The notes: generated by a model not told the origin, from the sequence alone. Positions 22,792-32,300 are shown, numbered from the stretch's first letter. The stretch is DNA of 43,152 bases from Candidatus Poribacteria bacterium (GCA_022567695.1 JADFGN010000002.1:1-43152); one strand, 5' to 3'. A program made the numbers and translations.

Positions 22792-24627
22792 TCATGTTTT
22801 CTCTTCATCACAACTTGGGTTATCTTCTACTTTTTTTACCACCATTAGTGTCAAATCGTCAGACGGTAGGGCTTCGCCCTGAAATGCAATCACGGAATTG
22901 TAAATTTCTGTACAGATTTCGCTTGCATTTGCATGTCGAAGTTGCTTCGCGAGTTCCTCTAAGCGCTCTTCTCCATATACTTCATTATCAATATTCAATG
23001 CTTCGGTTACACCGTCGGTATAGAACAAAATCGTGTCTCCATCGAGAAGTTGCGTAGTCTCTTGTTCATATTCCACAATCTGACCAACCATATCGTTGGG
23101 ATACATGCCTATCACCAAGCCACCTTTCTCCAGCTCCCTTAAGTTGCCATCATGTCGGATCAGCAGTGGAAAATTGTGTCCCGCATTGATCGAGGTCAGC
23201 ATATCTGTATCTGGATGCAGATGCGCGTAGAAAAGTGTGGCATATTTATCGGTTGTGCTATTTTCATAGAGCAGAGAATTGAGAGCCATCACCATCGCCG
23301 GCAGATTGTTTTGTCTTGCGACCTCTGAGCGCAAACCCGTCCAAAGCATTACCATGAGTAGCGCCGCTTGCATCCCTTTTCCCGACACATCGGCAATTGC
23401 AAATCCCCAAGAACCATCTGGTTTAGGAATATAATCGAAGAAGTCTCCTCCAACGCCATCGTGCCCTGGTATGCTCAATCCGGCCACCTCATATCCCGGA
23501 ATTTCCGGTGAACTATCGGGAAGCAGGTTTTCCTGGATTTTGGCTGCTTCCTCCATTTCCGCTTGTAATCGACGCCGCTCAATCGCTTCCCGGTAAAGTC
23601 GTGCATTCTCTATGGCAACACCCGCTTGAGTGGCAAAAGATTCGAGCAAAATCTGATCTTCGGCGGTAAAGTCTAGTGTGATACGCCCCCTACCTTGTTT
23701 ATCGCATACAACCAATACGCCCAGAATTTCGCGCCCGAAAATTGGAACGGCCATGAGATTCTTGTTGCCAAACAGCACGATTGCCTTTTCATCGCTATAC
23801 ATGCACGTTTTACCCTCTTTTGCCACTTCACGAATCATGGAAAATATCGGCGGAATTTTTTCATGAGTTCTGAGAGGAATCGAGAGATCTTCTAGCTCAG
23901 GAGGGAGTTGTGAATCAAAAGGGAAATGGCATGTTATCTCAAGCCTTCGTGTGAAGGGATCGATAAGCATGAGATACCCTGCACTTGCATCCAAAAGACT
24001 GATAGCATGGCTCATCACCTCTTCCTCCAAACTTTCGGTGTCTAATTGCTTGCTAATTTGCGCTGTCATATCGGAGAGCAGGAAGAGGCGGAACTTGGCG
24101 GCACGCATCTCTTCGATTAAGCATGAATGGGCAATCACAATCGAGGTTTGGCTGGCGAGTACATTTAATAATTCGCGTTCCCATTTTTCCATTTCAACGT
24201 CTGAACTAAGACTGATGATGCCGAAAAATTGCTTGCGAATTTTTAACGGTGCCCAAAGGGTTGCATCAAGGGCTTGCAACTGCGGCTGAATTTCATCGAA
24301 AAATGGCTTGAGAGAAACGGGAGGCTGAGATAGGTCGAGAATCGAGGATTGTAGTATGATTGCAATCTCATGCGAGGAAATTGGAATGACCACAGATTTC
24401 TTTTTGAGACTGATCGACGATTCGACAACAAGCTGATTTTCTATCGAATCGAAGCGTAAAATTGCCCCTTTAGTTATCCGCAATGTTTTGAGGATGACCT
24501 GTAGATATGCTTGACCTGACATACCAAAGTTACTTTGACCAGCAATGATGGCTCCACTAAGCTGCTCAAGCTCTGATAGGCTCTGAATCAATCGTTGCAT
24601 AAGTTTTTCATCAGAAGCAGGTTGCAT
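22792..24627 (-). CDS. GAF-SpoIIE (PP2C) serine phosphatase
   Basis: A 611-residue cytoplasmic protein. An N-terminal GAF-like region (about 15-175) is followed by a clearer GAF domain (about 185-355: DASAGYLMLIDPFTRRLEITCHF, MAVPIFGREILGVLVVCD, FATQAGVAIENARLYREA). After a helix (RRRLQAEMEEAAKIQENLLP) comes a SpoIIE/PPM phosphatase domain with GVGGDFFDYIPK, FAIADVSGKGMQAALLM, FYTDGVTEALN and a final SDDLTLMVVKK; metal-site aspartates are intact. It should dephosphorylate STAS antagonists in response to a ligand or redox signal sensed by GAF. ATG 24627 follows GAGG; TTG 24639 is less likely. A STAS gene lies 71 bases upstream on the same strand. Confidence 0.92.
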   Translation of the reverse strand: MQPASDEKLMQRLIQSLSELEQLSGAIIAGQSNFGMSGQAYLQVILKTLRITKGAILRFDSIENQLVVESSISLKKKSVVIPISSHEIAIILQSSILDLSQPPVSLKPFFDEIQPQLQALDATLWAPLKIRKQFFGIISLSSDVEMEKWERELLNVLASQTSIVIAHSCLIEEMRAAKFRLFLLSDMTAQISKQLDTESLEEEVMSHAISLLDASAGYLMLIDPFTRRLEITCHFPFDSQLPPELEDLSIPLRTHEKIPPIFSMIREVAKEGKTCMYSDEKAIVLFGNKNLMAVPIFGREILGVLVVCDKQGRGRITLDFTAEDQILLESFATQAGVAIENARLYREAIERRRLQAEMEEAAKIQENLLPDSSPEIPGYEVAGLSIPGHDGVGGDFFDYIPKPDGSWGFAIADVSGKGMQAALLMVMLWTGLRSEVARQNNLPAMVMALNSLLYENSTTDKYATLFYAHLHPDTDMLTSINAGHNFPLLIRHDGNLRELEKGGLVIGMYPNDMVGQIVEYEQETTQLLDGDTILFYTDGVTEALNIDNEVYGEERLEELAKQLRHANASEICTEIYNSVIAFQGEALPSDDLTLMVVKKVEDNPSCDEEKT

Positions 24628-24710
24628 CTGAAACCTCAATCCTGTTTGGAAATTTGGTTGTCAGGTTAGGGATGGTTACAATTCGATTGACGCCTTGACA
24701 ATTTGATGAG

Positions 24711-25064
24711 TCAATCGGCCGCCGCTGTAAATGCCGTAATCACTTCATCTTCACTGTCGAAATGTTCAAAAGTGGTGATTAACCGACTTCTGATAATGAG
24801 GTTTTTTATATTAGTGCCAACGTTGATGATACCGATTCGTCCACCCTGGCGTGCGATGGAAAGGTGTGTTGCCATCATCGTGCCAAGTCCGGAACTATCC
24901 ATTGCCGAAACATCGGCGAAATCAAATAACAATTTGACGCCTTCCGAAGCGTTGGCAAGTTGACTATCAATCGCCTTTCTAAGTGTACCACTTGCGGATG
25001 CGATGATTCTGCCGCTAAGTTCCATAATAATGACGCCGTCTCTTTCACGCACATTGCATTCCAT
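24711..25064 (-). CDS. STAS-domain anti-sigma factor antagonist (DSSG type)
   Basis: A 117-residue STAS protein: RDGVIIMELSGRIIASASGTLRKAID, the canonical phosphorylation loop FDFADVSAMDSSGLGTMMA, and IGIINVGTNIKNLIIRSRL. With DSSG intact it is a standard substrate for an RsbW-type kinase and a SpoIIE-type phosphatase. ATG 25064 is chosen because AGGAGGAAAT immediately precedes it; the longer frame to 25109 adds a non-homologous tail. It is first in the minus-strand signalling run and has its own promoter at 25148-25176. The kinase partner is probably the protein at 16.97 kb, 8 kb away. Confidence 0.92.
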   Translation of the reverse strand: MECNVRERDGVIIMELSGRIIASASGTLRKAIDSQLANASEGVKLLFDFADVSAMDSSGLGTMMATHLSIARQGGRIGIINVGTNIKNLIIRSRLITTFEHFDSEDEVITAFTAAAD

Positions 25065-25147
25065 GATTTCCTCCTGAAGTAGATTCTCGGAATTCATTCT
25101 TGCGGGCAACTTGATAAAGACAAACCGCTGGTTCGCTCTGCATTTTT

Positions 25148-25176
25148 ATTCTAAACGATCTACAAGGTTTTGTCAA
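25148..25176 (-). promoter_or_regulatory. Sigma-70-type promoter for the STAS/phosphatase/kinase run
   Basis: Minus strand TTGACA (25171-25176) and TAGAAT (25148-25153) with a 17-base spacer, about 84 bases before ATG 25064. Confidence 0.72.
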
Positions 25177-25310
25177 GTCTTCAAAAATTATATCGCACCG
25201 AAGCCGAGCAATTTCTGTGGAATTATGCCAAGCATCTGATTGAAGTTGTCAAACAATGATAGAGAATTGACAGACCGCCGAGTCCATAAAAGACAGCCGT
25301 CAATTTATCG

Positions 25311-25339
25311 TTGACTGCCTTGAGTAAAGACGTTATAAT
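25311..25339 (+). promoter_or_regulatory. Sigma-70-type promoter for the acyl-CoA synthetase gene
   Basis: TTGACT (25311-25316) and a perfect TATAAT (25334-25339) with a 17-base spacer, 73 bases before ATG 25412. It is divergent from the STAS promoter. Confidence 0.78.
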
Positions 25340-25411
25340 CTCAGGTAATCTGTGGAGAAAATTTATCGTAATTCGTAACCATAACTTTTCACGGAGTAAG
25401 GAAAATAGGTC

Positions 25412-27202
25412 ATGCAAGAATTTACAATCAACGAAATGTTTAAAAATTCAGTCCAAAAGTACGCATCCAAAGCTGCATTATCCAGCAAAATCGACGGCAG
25501 TTATCAGGACATCTCTTACGACGAGTTGGATAATCGGGTGAAGTATTTCTGCTTGGGATTAATCGAACTTGGGCTGAGAAAAGGTGACCGCGTTGCGTTG
25601 CTGTCCGAAAATCGTCCGGAGTGGGCCATAAGCGATCTCGCCATCCTTGCCGCAGGAGGCGTGAACGTTCCCATGTTCTGGACGTTAACTCCCGCCCAAG
25701 TTGAATACATCTTGAGAGATTCCGCTGCTAAAATAATTTGTGTATCAAATAAAGGACAGTTGCAAAAGGTTGAAGCCTTCAGAGCGAATGTATCCAGTTT
25801 GGAACGAGTTATTACCTTTGATGCGATCGACTCTAAGGCTGATGATTCGGTTGTCACTTTTGAAGATGTCTGCGAACTGGGGAAAAAGGTAGATGATGGC
25901 GATCGAGTTTGCCAAGAAGTCAACGATAGTATAGCTCCGAGCGACTTTGCAACGCTTATTTACACCTCTGGAACGACGGGCGATCCAAAAGGGGTCGTGC
26001 TGACTCACAGTAATCTGATGTCAAATGCACAAACCTGTACCGAGATTCTCGGCGTCACCCATGAGGACGTTTTCTTATCCTTCTTACCCCTTTCACATGT
26101 GTTCGAGCGCATGGCAGGGCACTACCTGCCGCTGGCTTGCGGCTCAACAGTTGCGTATGCAGAAAGCCCATTTACAGTTGCCAAGAACATGCAGGAGGTT
26201 CGTCCGACTGTTATGGCGAGCGTGCCACGTCTCTATGAGACGATGCACGAGAGAATTCTCCGCTCTGTTCGAGAAGGGTCGTCGCTCCGTCAGAAAATCT
26301 TTCATTGGAGCATCGGTGTCGGCGAAAAGGTAAGTCAAGCCATACAGAAGAAAAGCAAGCCGTCGGCGATCTTAAGCATGAAAGCTAAACTTGCGGACAA
26401 ATTGGTGTTGAACAAGATCAAAGCCGCAACAGGTGGACGCCTGCGTTTTTTCGTTGCAGGAGGTGCTGCGCTACCCAAATCGCTCGCGGAATTTTTCCAT
26501 GCCGCTGGCCTCATAATCCTCGAAGGATACGGCTTGACGGAGACCTCACCGGTGATCAGCGTGAATCGGCCGGATAAATGGAGGTTTGGCACGGTGGGTC
26601 CACCGATTCCGGGCGTCGAAGTCAAAATTGCAGAAGATGGGGAAATCCTATCGCGGGGTCCGCATATCATGAAAGGCTATTTCAACAAACCGGAAGATAC
26701 AGCGGAAGTCATTGATTCAGAGGGATGGTTTCATACTGGCGATATCGGGCTAATTGATGAAGATGGCTTTTTGAAGATTACCGATCGGAAGAAGAACATC
26801 ATTGTGTTGTCCAACGGGAAAAACGTTGCTCCACAGCCGATCGAAAGCCAGCTTGTACAAAGTCCATACGTCAGCCAAGTGATGTTGGTCGGTGATAAAC
26901 GCAAAAGTATCGCTGCGCTTATTGTGCCAAATTTTGACGCGCTCAAAGGGTACGCCAAAGAGCAGAAGATTGATGCCGAAGACATCTCGACGCTAGTTGA
27001 GACCAAGGAAATCCGTCAATTCATCCGTCAGGAAGTGAATCGCCTTTTAGTCGATTTCGCTGATTTCGAGCGGGTTAAAATGTTTACGTTGCTCGATCAG
27101 GAGTTCACTCAGGAAAATGATGAGATGACGCCGACTCTCAAGCTCAAGCGCCGAGTGATTCTGGAGCGTTACAAAGATCGGATTGAGAAGATGTATGGTT
27201 GA
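25412..27202 (+). CDS. Long-chain acyl-CoA synthetase (AMP-binding)
   Basis: A 596-residue AMP-forming ligase that activates fatty acids with ATP and CoA. Visible motifs are the P-loop-like TLIYTSGTTGDPKG (about 181-194), the acid-specific EGYGLTETSPVISVN, a GWFHTGDIG hinge region with DEDGFLKITDRKKNIIVLSNGKNVAPQPIE, and a C-terminal PTLKLKRRVILERY containing the catalytic Lys. The length and motif spelling fit long-chain (FadD15-like) ligases of the cytoplasm or inner membrane face. It starts at ATG 25412 behind AAGGAAAATAGG and a strong promoter, and is followed by an unrelated cyclase gene after 136 bases. Chain-length choice cannot be told from sequence. Confidence 0.94.
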   Translation: MQEFTINEMFKNSVQKYASKAALSSKIDGSYQDISYDELDNRVKYFCLGLIELGLRKGDRVALLSENRPEWAISDLAILAAGGVNVPMFWTLTPAQVEYILRDSAAKIICVSNKGQLQKVEAFRANVSSLERVITFDAIDSKADDSVVTFEDVCELGKKVDDGDRVCQEVNDSIAPSDFATLIYTSGTTGDPKGVVLTHSNLMSNAQTCTEILGVTHEDVFLSFLPLSHVFERMAGHYLPLACGSTVAYAESPFTVAKNMQEVRPTVMASVPRLYETMHERILRSVREGSSLRQKIFHWSIGVGEKVSQAIQKKSKPSAILSMKAKLADKLVLNKIKAATGGRLRFFVAGGAALPKSLAEFFHAAGLIILEGYGLTETSPVISVNRPDKWRFGTVGPPIPGVEVKIAEDGEILSRGPHIMKGYFNKPEDTAEVIDSEGWFHTGDIGLIDEDGFLKITDRKKNIIVLSNGKNVAPQPIESQLVQSPYVSQVMLVGDKRKSIAALIVPNFDALKGYAKEQKIDAEDISTLVETKEIRQFIRQEVNRLLVDFADFERVKMFTLLDQEFTQENDEMTPTLKLKRRVILERYKDRIEKMYG

Positions 27203-27338
27203 GGTTGGGTCGGTGGAAAGATCTACCGATTACCGCAAGTAATCAGTCTGTTAGCTGAGTGCATGTATCTTCTCCTTTTGAGGCGCGAAAGCCATTCGAT
27301 TTGAATCATCTGAATAAACCGAAACACGAGAGGGAACC

Positions 27339-30300
27339 ATGCAATGCCCAAACTGTCAACATGAGAATAAAACTGGGAGAAAATTTTGTGGTCAATGCGG
27401 CACAAAGCTCGGTTGGAAATGCGCTGACTGTGGTTTTACCAACCATCCATCAGATAGGTTCTGTGGCGGATGCGGGACGAAATCCGATGAAACCACACCT
27501 CCGCAAACAGAAACTCGCATCCCAAAACTGGAAAACCTGCATGCCCAACTGCAAACGCTAATTCCTGATACGCTGGCGCAGAAATACCTAGCCGCAGAAC
27601 AGGAAACCACCGGTGAGAATCGACTCATCACTGCCCTGTTTGCCGACATTTCTGGCTCCACTGAGCTTTCCGCAACCCGATCCCCCGAATCGATGTTCCA
27701 GCTCATTCAGGACTGCTTCAAGGACCTGGTAGACATCGTCGCAAACTACGAAGGCAGAATCAGTGGATTTCGGGGGGATGGACTCCTTGCCTTCTTCGGT
27801 GCCCCCATCCTGCATGAGAACGACGCCGAACGCGCCATCCTTGCCGCCATTGACATGCGAGAGACGATGCGAGGACACGGGTTGGAAATCACCGTGGGGA
27901 TTAACACGGCATCAATGACCGTTGGGGAAATCCGAACACAACTCCACGCCGAATACACCGCTTACGGCACGGAGATTGTGCTTGCCAAACGGTTGCAAGA
28001 AACCGCAGACCGCGGACAGATTCGCGTCGGCGAAGCGACGTATCGATTCACCCAACGGGCGTTTGCCTTTGAAGAATTGTCGCCGCAATCGCTGAAAGGC
28101 TTTGACCGTCCCATACGCGCCTATTCGGTCGTCCGCGTTCTCGAACACCCGGAGAAATTGCGGGGCATCGAAGGGCTTCAAGCGAAACTGATCGGCAGAG
28201 AACGGGAGTACATCGCCTTGATTGACGCCGCCGATGCGCTGATCGATGAACGCAAGGGGCAGATTGTCACCATTGTCGGGGAAGCGGGAATTGGCAAGTC
28301 CAGACTGGTCAAAGAGCTTAAGACGTATCTCCAAGGAAGTAGAGCAGGCGGCTCGCCCGTTTCAAGTCCTCGTTGGCTGGAAGGACGATGCATCTCAATT
28401 GGGCAAACCGTCAGCTTCTGGCCCTTTATCGACATGATGCGGACCTATCTGGGAGTCTCTGGCGAGGACGGCGAAGAGGAAATTGCTGACAAACTGATTG
28501 GGCAAATGGAGAATCTCTTCGGTCAGGAAGCGGACGGGGTCATCCCCTACGTGGGACAGATGCTCTCAGTCAAGTTGCCGAAGCCGTATCAAGAGCGGAT
28601 TCAGTATGCCGCGCCAGAGCAGATCCGCCACCAGACACTGCTGCGGATGCGTGACGTGTTTGTTGCGTTGGCTCGTAAACAGCCGCTGATTGTGATTCTC
28701 GAAGACCTGCACTGGGCGGATGATCTCTCGCTAGATCTGCTCTGGGTGCTGATGGATGAATTGGTGGCTGCCCCGCTGATGTTGGTGTGTGTGTATCGAC
28801 CGGAGCGCGAACACGGGAGTTGGCAGATCGACGGTATCGCGTCAGGGAAGTTTCTTGAGCGATACACGCCGATTACCCTTCGCCCCCTCACCGCGAAACA
28901 GAGCCAGCAGATGGTCGAGTCGTTGCTAGCGGTTGAGAATCTGCCGGCCGAAACCAAGGCGACGATTCTCGAAAAGACCGAAGGAAATCCCTTCTTTGTC
29001 GAGGAAGTGATTCGTTGGCTGATTGATCAAGGCGTCATCTATCAAGAGGGTAAAAGATGGCAGGCCAAAGCCTCGATAACGGAGCTCGAAGTCCCTGACA
29101 CGATTCAGAGTGTGATACTGTCCCGTATCGACCGCCTGCATGAAGAGGTGAAGTATGTCCTTCGGTGCGCGTCTGTGATTGGGCGCGTGTTTCAGCAACG
29201 GCTGTTGGGTTACCTTTCCCACCAAGAAGGGATGCTCGAAGCGAGACTCGCCGAATTGGAAACAAACGAATTGATCTACAAAGAGCACATCCTGCCAGAG
29301 CTGGAGTATGCCTTTAAGCATGCGCTGACACATGAGACAACCTATCAGGGGTTGTTGGGTCAACAGCAATCCGCTTTTCATGAGCGTGTCGGGGAAGGTA
29401 TCGAACTACTCTATCAGGGACAGATCGGGGAGTATTACGAACAGTTGGCATACCATTACAGCCGAAGCGGTAACAAGGAGAAAGCGATTGAGTATCTGGT
29501 CAAAGCGGCACAAAAAGCTGCCAGTCGGTATGCGAATCAGGAGGCGTTGGACTACTTTCAGAGGGCATTGGATCTTGCCAAGTCTGACGATGAATCTGAT
29601 CGGATTTTGAAATACCGGGCGAAGCTGCTCTTAAATCTGTATCAAGGCAGAGAGGCAGCCAGTGACTATGAGTGCTTGCTGAATAGCGCAAAGGGTAGGG
29701 GGGACCAAAAGGATGAGCTTGAGTCACTCCTTGGTCTTGCTTCTGCCTACTACACGATTGCCCTTGATGAATTGGATTTTGCATCAAAATCCCTTGCGCT
29801 TTACAAGCAGGCATACACCCTCGCTCGCAAGCTTGATAACCGAACATGCATGGTCCGAGCTCTTGTTCCAACGACATGGTTTATGGACTTCTGGCCAGAA
29901 TATAGGGACGAAACTCTTGCCAATGCCGAAGATGCATTAATCCTCAGTCAGGAAATAGGAGATAAAGAACTGATAATCGACAGCAAGATGGCCATGTTAG
30001 ATACGTTAAGGCGAATTCCAGATTGTATTGAGGCGGCGGAGGAGCAGGGAGAGGAACTTCTCAACCAGCTCAAGTCCTGTCACGATCTGCTCCGACTCAA
30101 GGAAGTTTATTTTCAACTCATGTGTATGCATCTTTCCCGGGGCAACTTTGAGAGATCTGTCGAATGCTGCGACGCTGGCATAAATCTGGCGGCGGAGATC
30201 GGTGTGCCTCCGGTACAATTCCCAACCTTCAAAGCACTGGCTCTTTTGAACCTTGGTCGATACGATGAGGCGTGGGAATCGCTGCAAAAAGAGGTGGTAG

Positions 30301-30713
30301 ACGAAACGCATCGATTCGGAAGTGCCTTTAAAAACTACGGTACAGGCATATACTTTCTCGAGCTGATGGCGTATGAGAAGGCAGCCGAAATCTTTGAGAG
30401 TGTTATCGAACAGGCAAAACGTCTAGGACGTGCCTGGATGAGAAGTGAGGCTCAGATAGGGCTTGCAAAATCTCTCCTCCGAACCGGACAACTCGAACAA
30501 GCAGATCTAGATCGAATTACCCAAGATCTTGCCAGTATGGACGTAACGCTTCCAGCACAAATACTGGGAGAATTCGCCCTTCGGGCTCGGCGAAAATTGA
30601 ATTTTCGCATTCCAAATTACCGAAGGAGAATGAATTATGAAACTTCGACCCGGAACCCCCGAAGAGGTCGGTATGTCAGCGCAACGGGTAGAACATGTCG
30701 TGAATCTCGCTAA
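27339..30713 (+). CDS. Zinc-ribbon / class III cyclase / AAA ATPase / TPR signalling protein
   Basis: A 1124-residue multidomain protein. Residues 1-48 hold a double zinc ribbon (CPNC..CGQC, CADC..CGGC). Residues about 92-268 are a class III nucleotide cyclase domain with metal aspartates in ALFADISGST (Asp103) and FRGDGLLAFFGAP (Asp147). The usual GDxxN purine-contact segment is changed to GTEIVLAKRL, so activity or base choice is uncertain. Residues about 283-560 form an AAA_16 ATPase with Walker A GEAGIGKS (314-321) and Walker B VILEDLHWADD. The rest is alpha-helical TPR-like (YYEQLAYHYSRSGNKEKAIEYLVKAA). Such proteins are thought to couple peptide or ligand sensing to cAMP. The frame runs 77 bases into the next gene, so the last 25 or so residues may not be ancestral. 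Confidence 0.9.
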   Translation: MQCPNCQHENKTGRKFCGQCGTKLGWKCADCGFTNHPSDRFCGGCGTKSDETTPPQTETRIPKLENLHAQLQTLIPDTLAQKYLAAEQETTGENRLITALFADISGSTELSATRSPESMFQLIQDCFKDLVDIVANYEGRISGFRGDGLLAFFGAPILHENDAERAILAAIDMRETMRGHGLEITVGINTASMTVGEIRTQLHAEYTAYGTEIVLAKRLQETADRGQIRVGEATYRFTQRAFAFEELSPQSLKGFDRPIRAYSVVRVLEHPEKLRGIEGLQAKLIGREREYIALIDAADALIDERKGQIVTIVGEAGIGKSRLVKELKTYLQGSRAGGSPVSSPRWLEGRCISIGQTVSFWPFIDMMRTYLGVSGEDGEEEIADKLIGQMENLFGQEADGVIPYVGQMLSVKLPKPYQERIQYAAPEQIRHQTLLRMRDVFVALARKQPLIVILEDLHWADDLSLDLLWVLMDELVAAPLMLVCVYRPEREHGSWQIDGIASGKFLERYTPITLRPLTAKQSQQMVESLLAVENLPAETKATILEKTEGNPFFVEEVIRWLIDQGVIYQEGKRWQAKASITELEVPDTIQSVILSRIDRLHEEVKYVLRCASVIGRVFQQRLLGYLSHQEGMLEARLAELETNELIYKEHILPELEYAFKHALTHETTYQGLLGQQQSAFHERVGEGIELLYQGQIGEYYEQLAYHYSRSGNKEKAIEYLVKAAQKAASRYANQEALDYFQRALDLAKSDDESDRILKYRAKLLLNLYQGREAASDYECLLNSAKGRGDQKDELESLLGLASAYYTIALDELDFASKSLALYKQAYTLARKLDNRTCMVRALVPTTWFMDFWPEYRDETLANAEDALILSQEIGDKELIIDSKMAMLDTLRRIPDCIEAAEEQGEELLNQLKSCHDLLRLKEVYFQLMCMHLSRGNFERSVECCDAGINLAAEIGVPPVQFPTFKALALLNLGRYDEAWESLQKEVVDETHRFGSAFKNYGTGIYFLELMAYEKAAEIFESVIEQAKRLGRAWMRSEAQIGLAKSLLRTGQLEQADLDRITQDLASMDVTLPAQILGEFALRARRKLNFRIPNYRRRMNYETSTRNPRRGRYVSATGRTCRESR
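30590..30608. repeat. Perfect 9-bp inverted repeat GCGAAAATT G AATTTTCGC
   Basis: A near-continuous palindrome with one central base, inside the 3' end of the cyclase frame and 28 bases before the next gene's start. A smaller GCCC TTCG GGC hairpin precedes it. It may stop or pause transcription between the two genes, or be a dispersed element; no T run follows. Confidence 0.55.
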
Positions 30714-31797
30714 AGGCTGGGTGGATGGAGGTGTTACACCCGCCCTGGTGATCCTCGTTGCCCGACGGGGTGTTATCGTCGCCCACGAGGCTTTCGGCCG
30801 CTTAACGCCGGAACCACACTCACCCTCTCTCGAATGCGATACAATCTTTCCCTTAACTTCCCTAACCAAGCCCCTCACGGCGACGGCGGCTATGATTCTT
30901 GTCGAAGACGGTAGCCTTGGCCTCAACCGCCCGGTTTCGGAATACATTCCTGAGTTTGTCGGCGAAGGCAAGGATGCAGTGATGGTCCATCATCTGCTGA
31001 CCCATACCTCAGGGTTCAGAGATGAAGATGTAGAGGCATATACAGAAAAGAAAAAGGGTTCCGTTGAGATCCCTCCTCCAGATGAGACGCAGCACCCACA
31101 GATTAACGAATACCTATTCCTCGGATACGATGCCCCCCTGTGGAAGCCGCCCGGCTCGGAGATGTCCTACAGCAACTATGGCTACAATCTGTTAGGAGAG
31201 ATCGTGCGAAGGGTCAGTCGAAGATCACTGGCAGACTTGACTAGAGAACGGATCTTTGAACCGCTAGGAATGGAGGACACCGACTATATCGTGCCTGACG
31301 CAGTGAGGCACAGAATTGTCAGACGTCTCGCAGACACACCGCATGCTTGGCTTAATAACCGAGAAGTTCAGGAGACGCCCTGGTCCTCATGGGGCGCTTT
31401 CTCAACGGCGATGGACATGGCGATACTCGGCCAGATGTTCCTCAACCGTGGCATCTACGGAGATACCCTAATCCTCAGCCCGGCATCAGTCGCCGCGATG
31501 ACACGCAATCAGATTCCGGGGATTGGCGCACAGTTTATGGGGGCGTTCCACCCTGAAGCCTCATGGGGGTTTGGCTGGGACATAGAGGGTACTACGAATA
31601 GCCAGTATTATAATGGAACGCTGTACTCACTAAACGCATTTGGGCATGGTGGTGTCGGTGCCGTTCGTTTGTGGGTGGATCCGGTCTATGAAATTGTGGG
31701 TGTCTATTTTTCTGCTTCACTTGAGCCATTTCCGGCGCACTATACCCCAAGTGACCTATTCATCAACGCGGTGACGGCTGCGGTCGTCGATGTATAG
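30637..31797 (+). CDS. Serine hydrolase, class C beta-lactamase family
   Basis: A 386-residue member of the beta-lactamase/penicillin-binding-protein-like serine hydrolases. The nucleophile motif is SLTK (Ser75-Lys78), the second motif is YSN (Tyr178-Asn180) in EMSYSNYGYNLLG, and HGGVGAVRLWVDP near residue 340 replaces the KTG motif. LLTHTSGF is a further hallmark. No signal peptide is seen, so it is probably cytosolic or an esterase / D-aminopeptidase-like enzyme; antibiotic hydrolysis is not implied. Start ATG 30637 follows GAAGGAGA. It begins inside the end of the cyclase frame, and a close but damaged copy lies at 32750-33566. Confidence 0.88.
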   Translation: MKLRPGTPEEVGMSAQRVEHVVNLAKGWVDGGVTPALVILVARRGVIVAHEAFGRLTPEPHSPSLECDTIFPLTSLTKPLTATAAMILVEDGSLGLNRPVSEYIPEFVGEGKDAVMVHHLLTHTSGFRDEDVEAYTEKKKGSVEIPPPDETQHPQINEYLFLGYDAPLWKPPGSEMSYSNYGYNLLGEIVRRVSRRSLADLTRERIFEPLGMEDTDYIVPDAVRHRIVRRLADTPHAWLNNREVQETPWSSWGAFSTAMDMAILGQMFLNRGIYGDTLILSPASVAAMTRNQIPGIGAQFMGAFHPEASWGFGWDIEGTTNSQYYNGTLYSLNAFGHGGVGAVRLWVDPVYEIVGVYFSASLEPFPAHYTPSDLFINAVTAAVVDV

Positions 31798-31887
31798 AAT
31801 GAGCGTTTAATATCGCCAAAAGTGACAGCAACCCTAAGCTAAAATCCGACAAAGTTGTGATAACAGTCTGAAAAGGAGGCGAAAACA

Positions 31888-32286
31888 ATGGCTGTCCATG
31901 AATTTGCTTTAGCATTGCCGGAAAAACTGTATCGACGAGCAGAACGTGCCGCACGTTTGACACACTGTGAGATCAAAGACATTCTAGTTTCCACCTTAGA
32001 AACCACGCTACCCTTTCTCCCTGGCGATCTGCCGTCTGATTTAGCAGCAGAGCTCACAGAATGGGCGATGTTAGATGATGAAGCACTCCACGCAATTGCC
32101 TCTGCGGTGCTATCTCCTCAACAACAGCGGCGTTTTAGCGTATTGCTTCGTAAGGAATCAGAAGGTCGCTTGAGCGAAGCCGAAGCGCAGGAGTGGGAGG
32201 AACTTCAACAAGAATATCTCCGTGTTTCGAGAAATAAAGCCAAAGCACACTTCACCCTCGATCAACGGGCGAAAGCACGCGCATAG
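31888..32286 (+). CDS. Small protein paired with HNH endonuclease
   Basis: A 132-residue, mostly helical protein. The N-terminus (HEFALALPEKLYRRAERAARLTHCEIKDILVSTLE) looks like a ribbon-helix-helix-type start, followed by a Leu/Ala/Glu-rich region ending in a basic tail (LRVSRNKAKAHFTLDQRAKARA). I do not recognise a named family. It precedes the HNH gene by only 14 bases and has the strong ribosome site AAAAGGAGG, so they form a two-gene unit. An antitoxin, DNA-binding or chaperone role for the HNH protein is possible but not shown. Confidence 0.75.
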   Translation: MAVHEFALALPEKLYRRAERAARLTHCEIKDILVSTLETTLPFLPGDLPSDLAAELTEWAMLDDEALHAIASAVLSPQQQRRFSVLLRKESEGRLSEAEAQEWEELQQEYLRVSRNKAKAHFTLDQRAKARA

Positions 32287-32300
32287 CTCGGAGTCAACTC

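Noticed and set aside
30637..31797. Serine hydrolase considered as an antibiotic-resistance beta-lactamase
   Set aside because: No export signal and no KTG motif; the family covers esterases and peptidases as well, so resistance is not supported.
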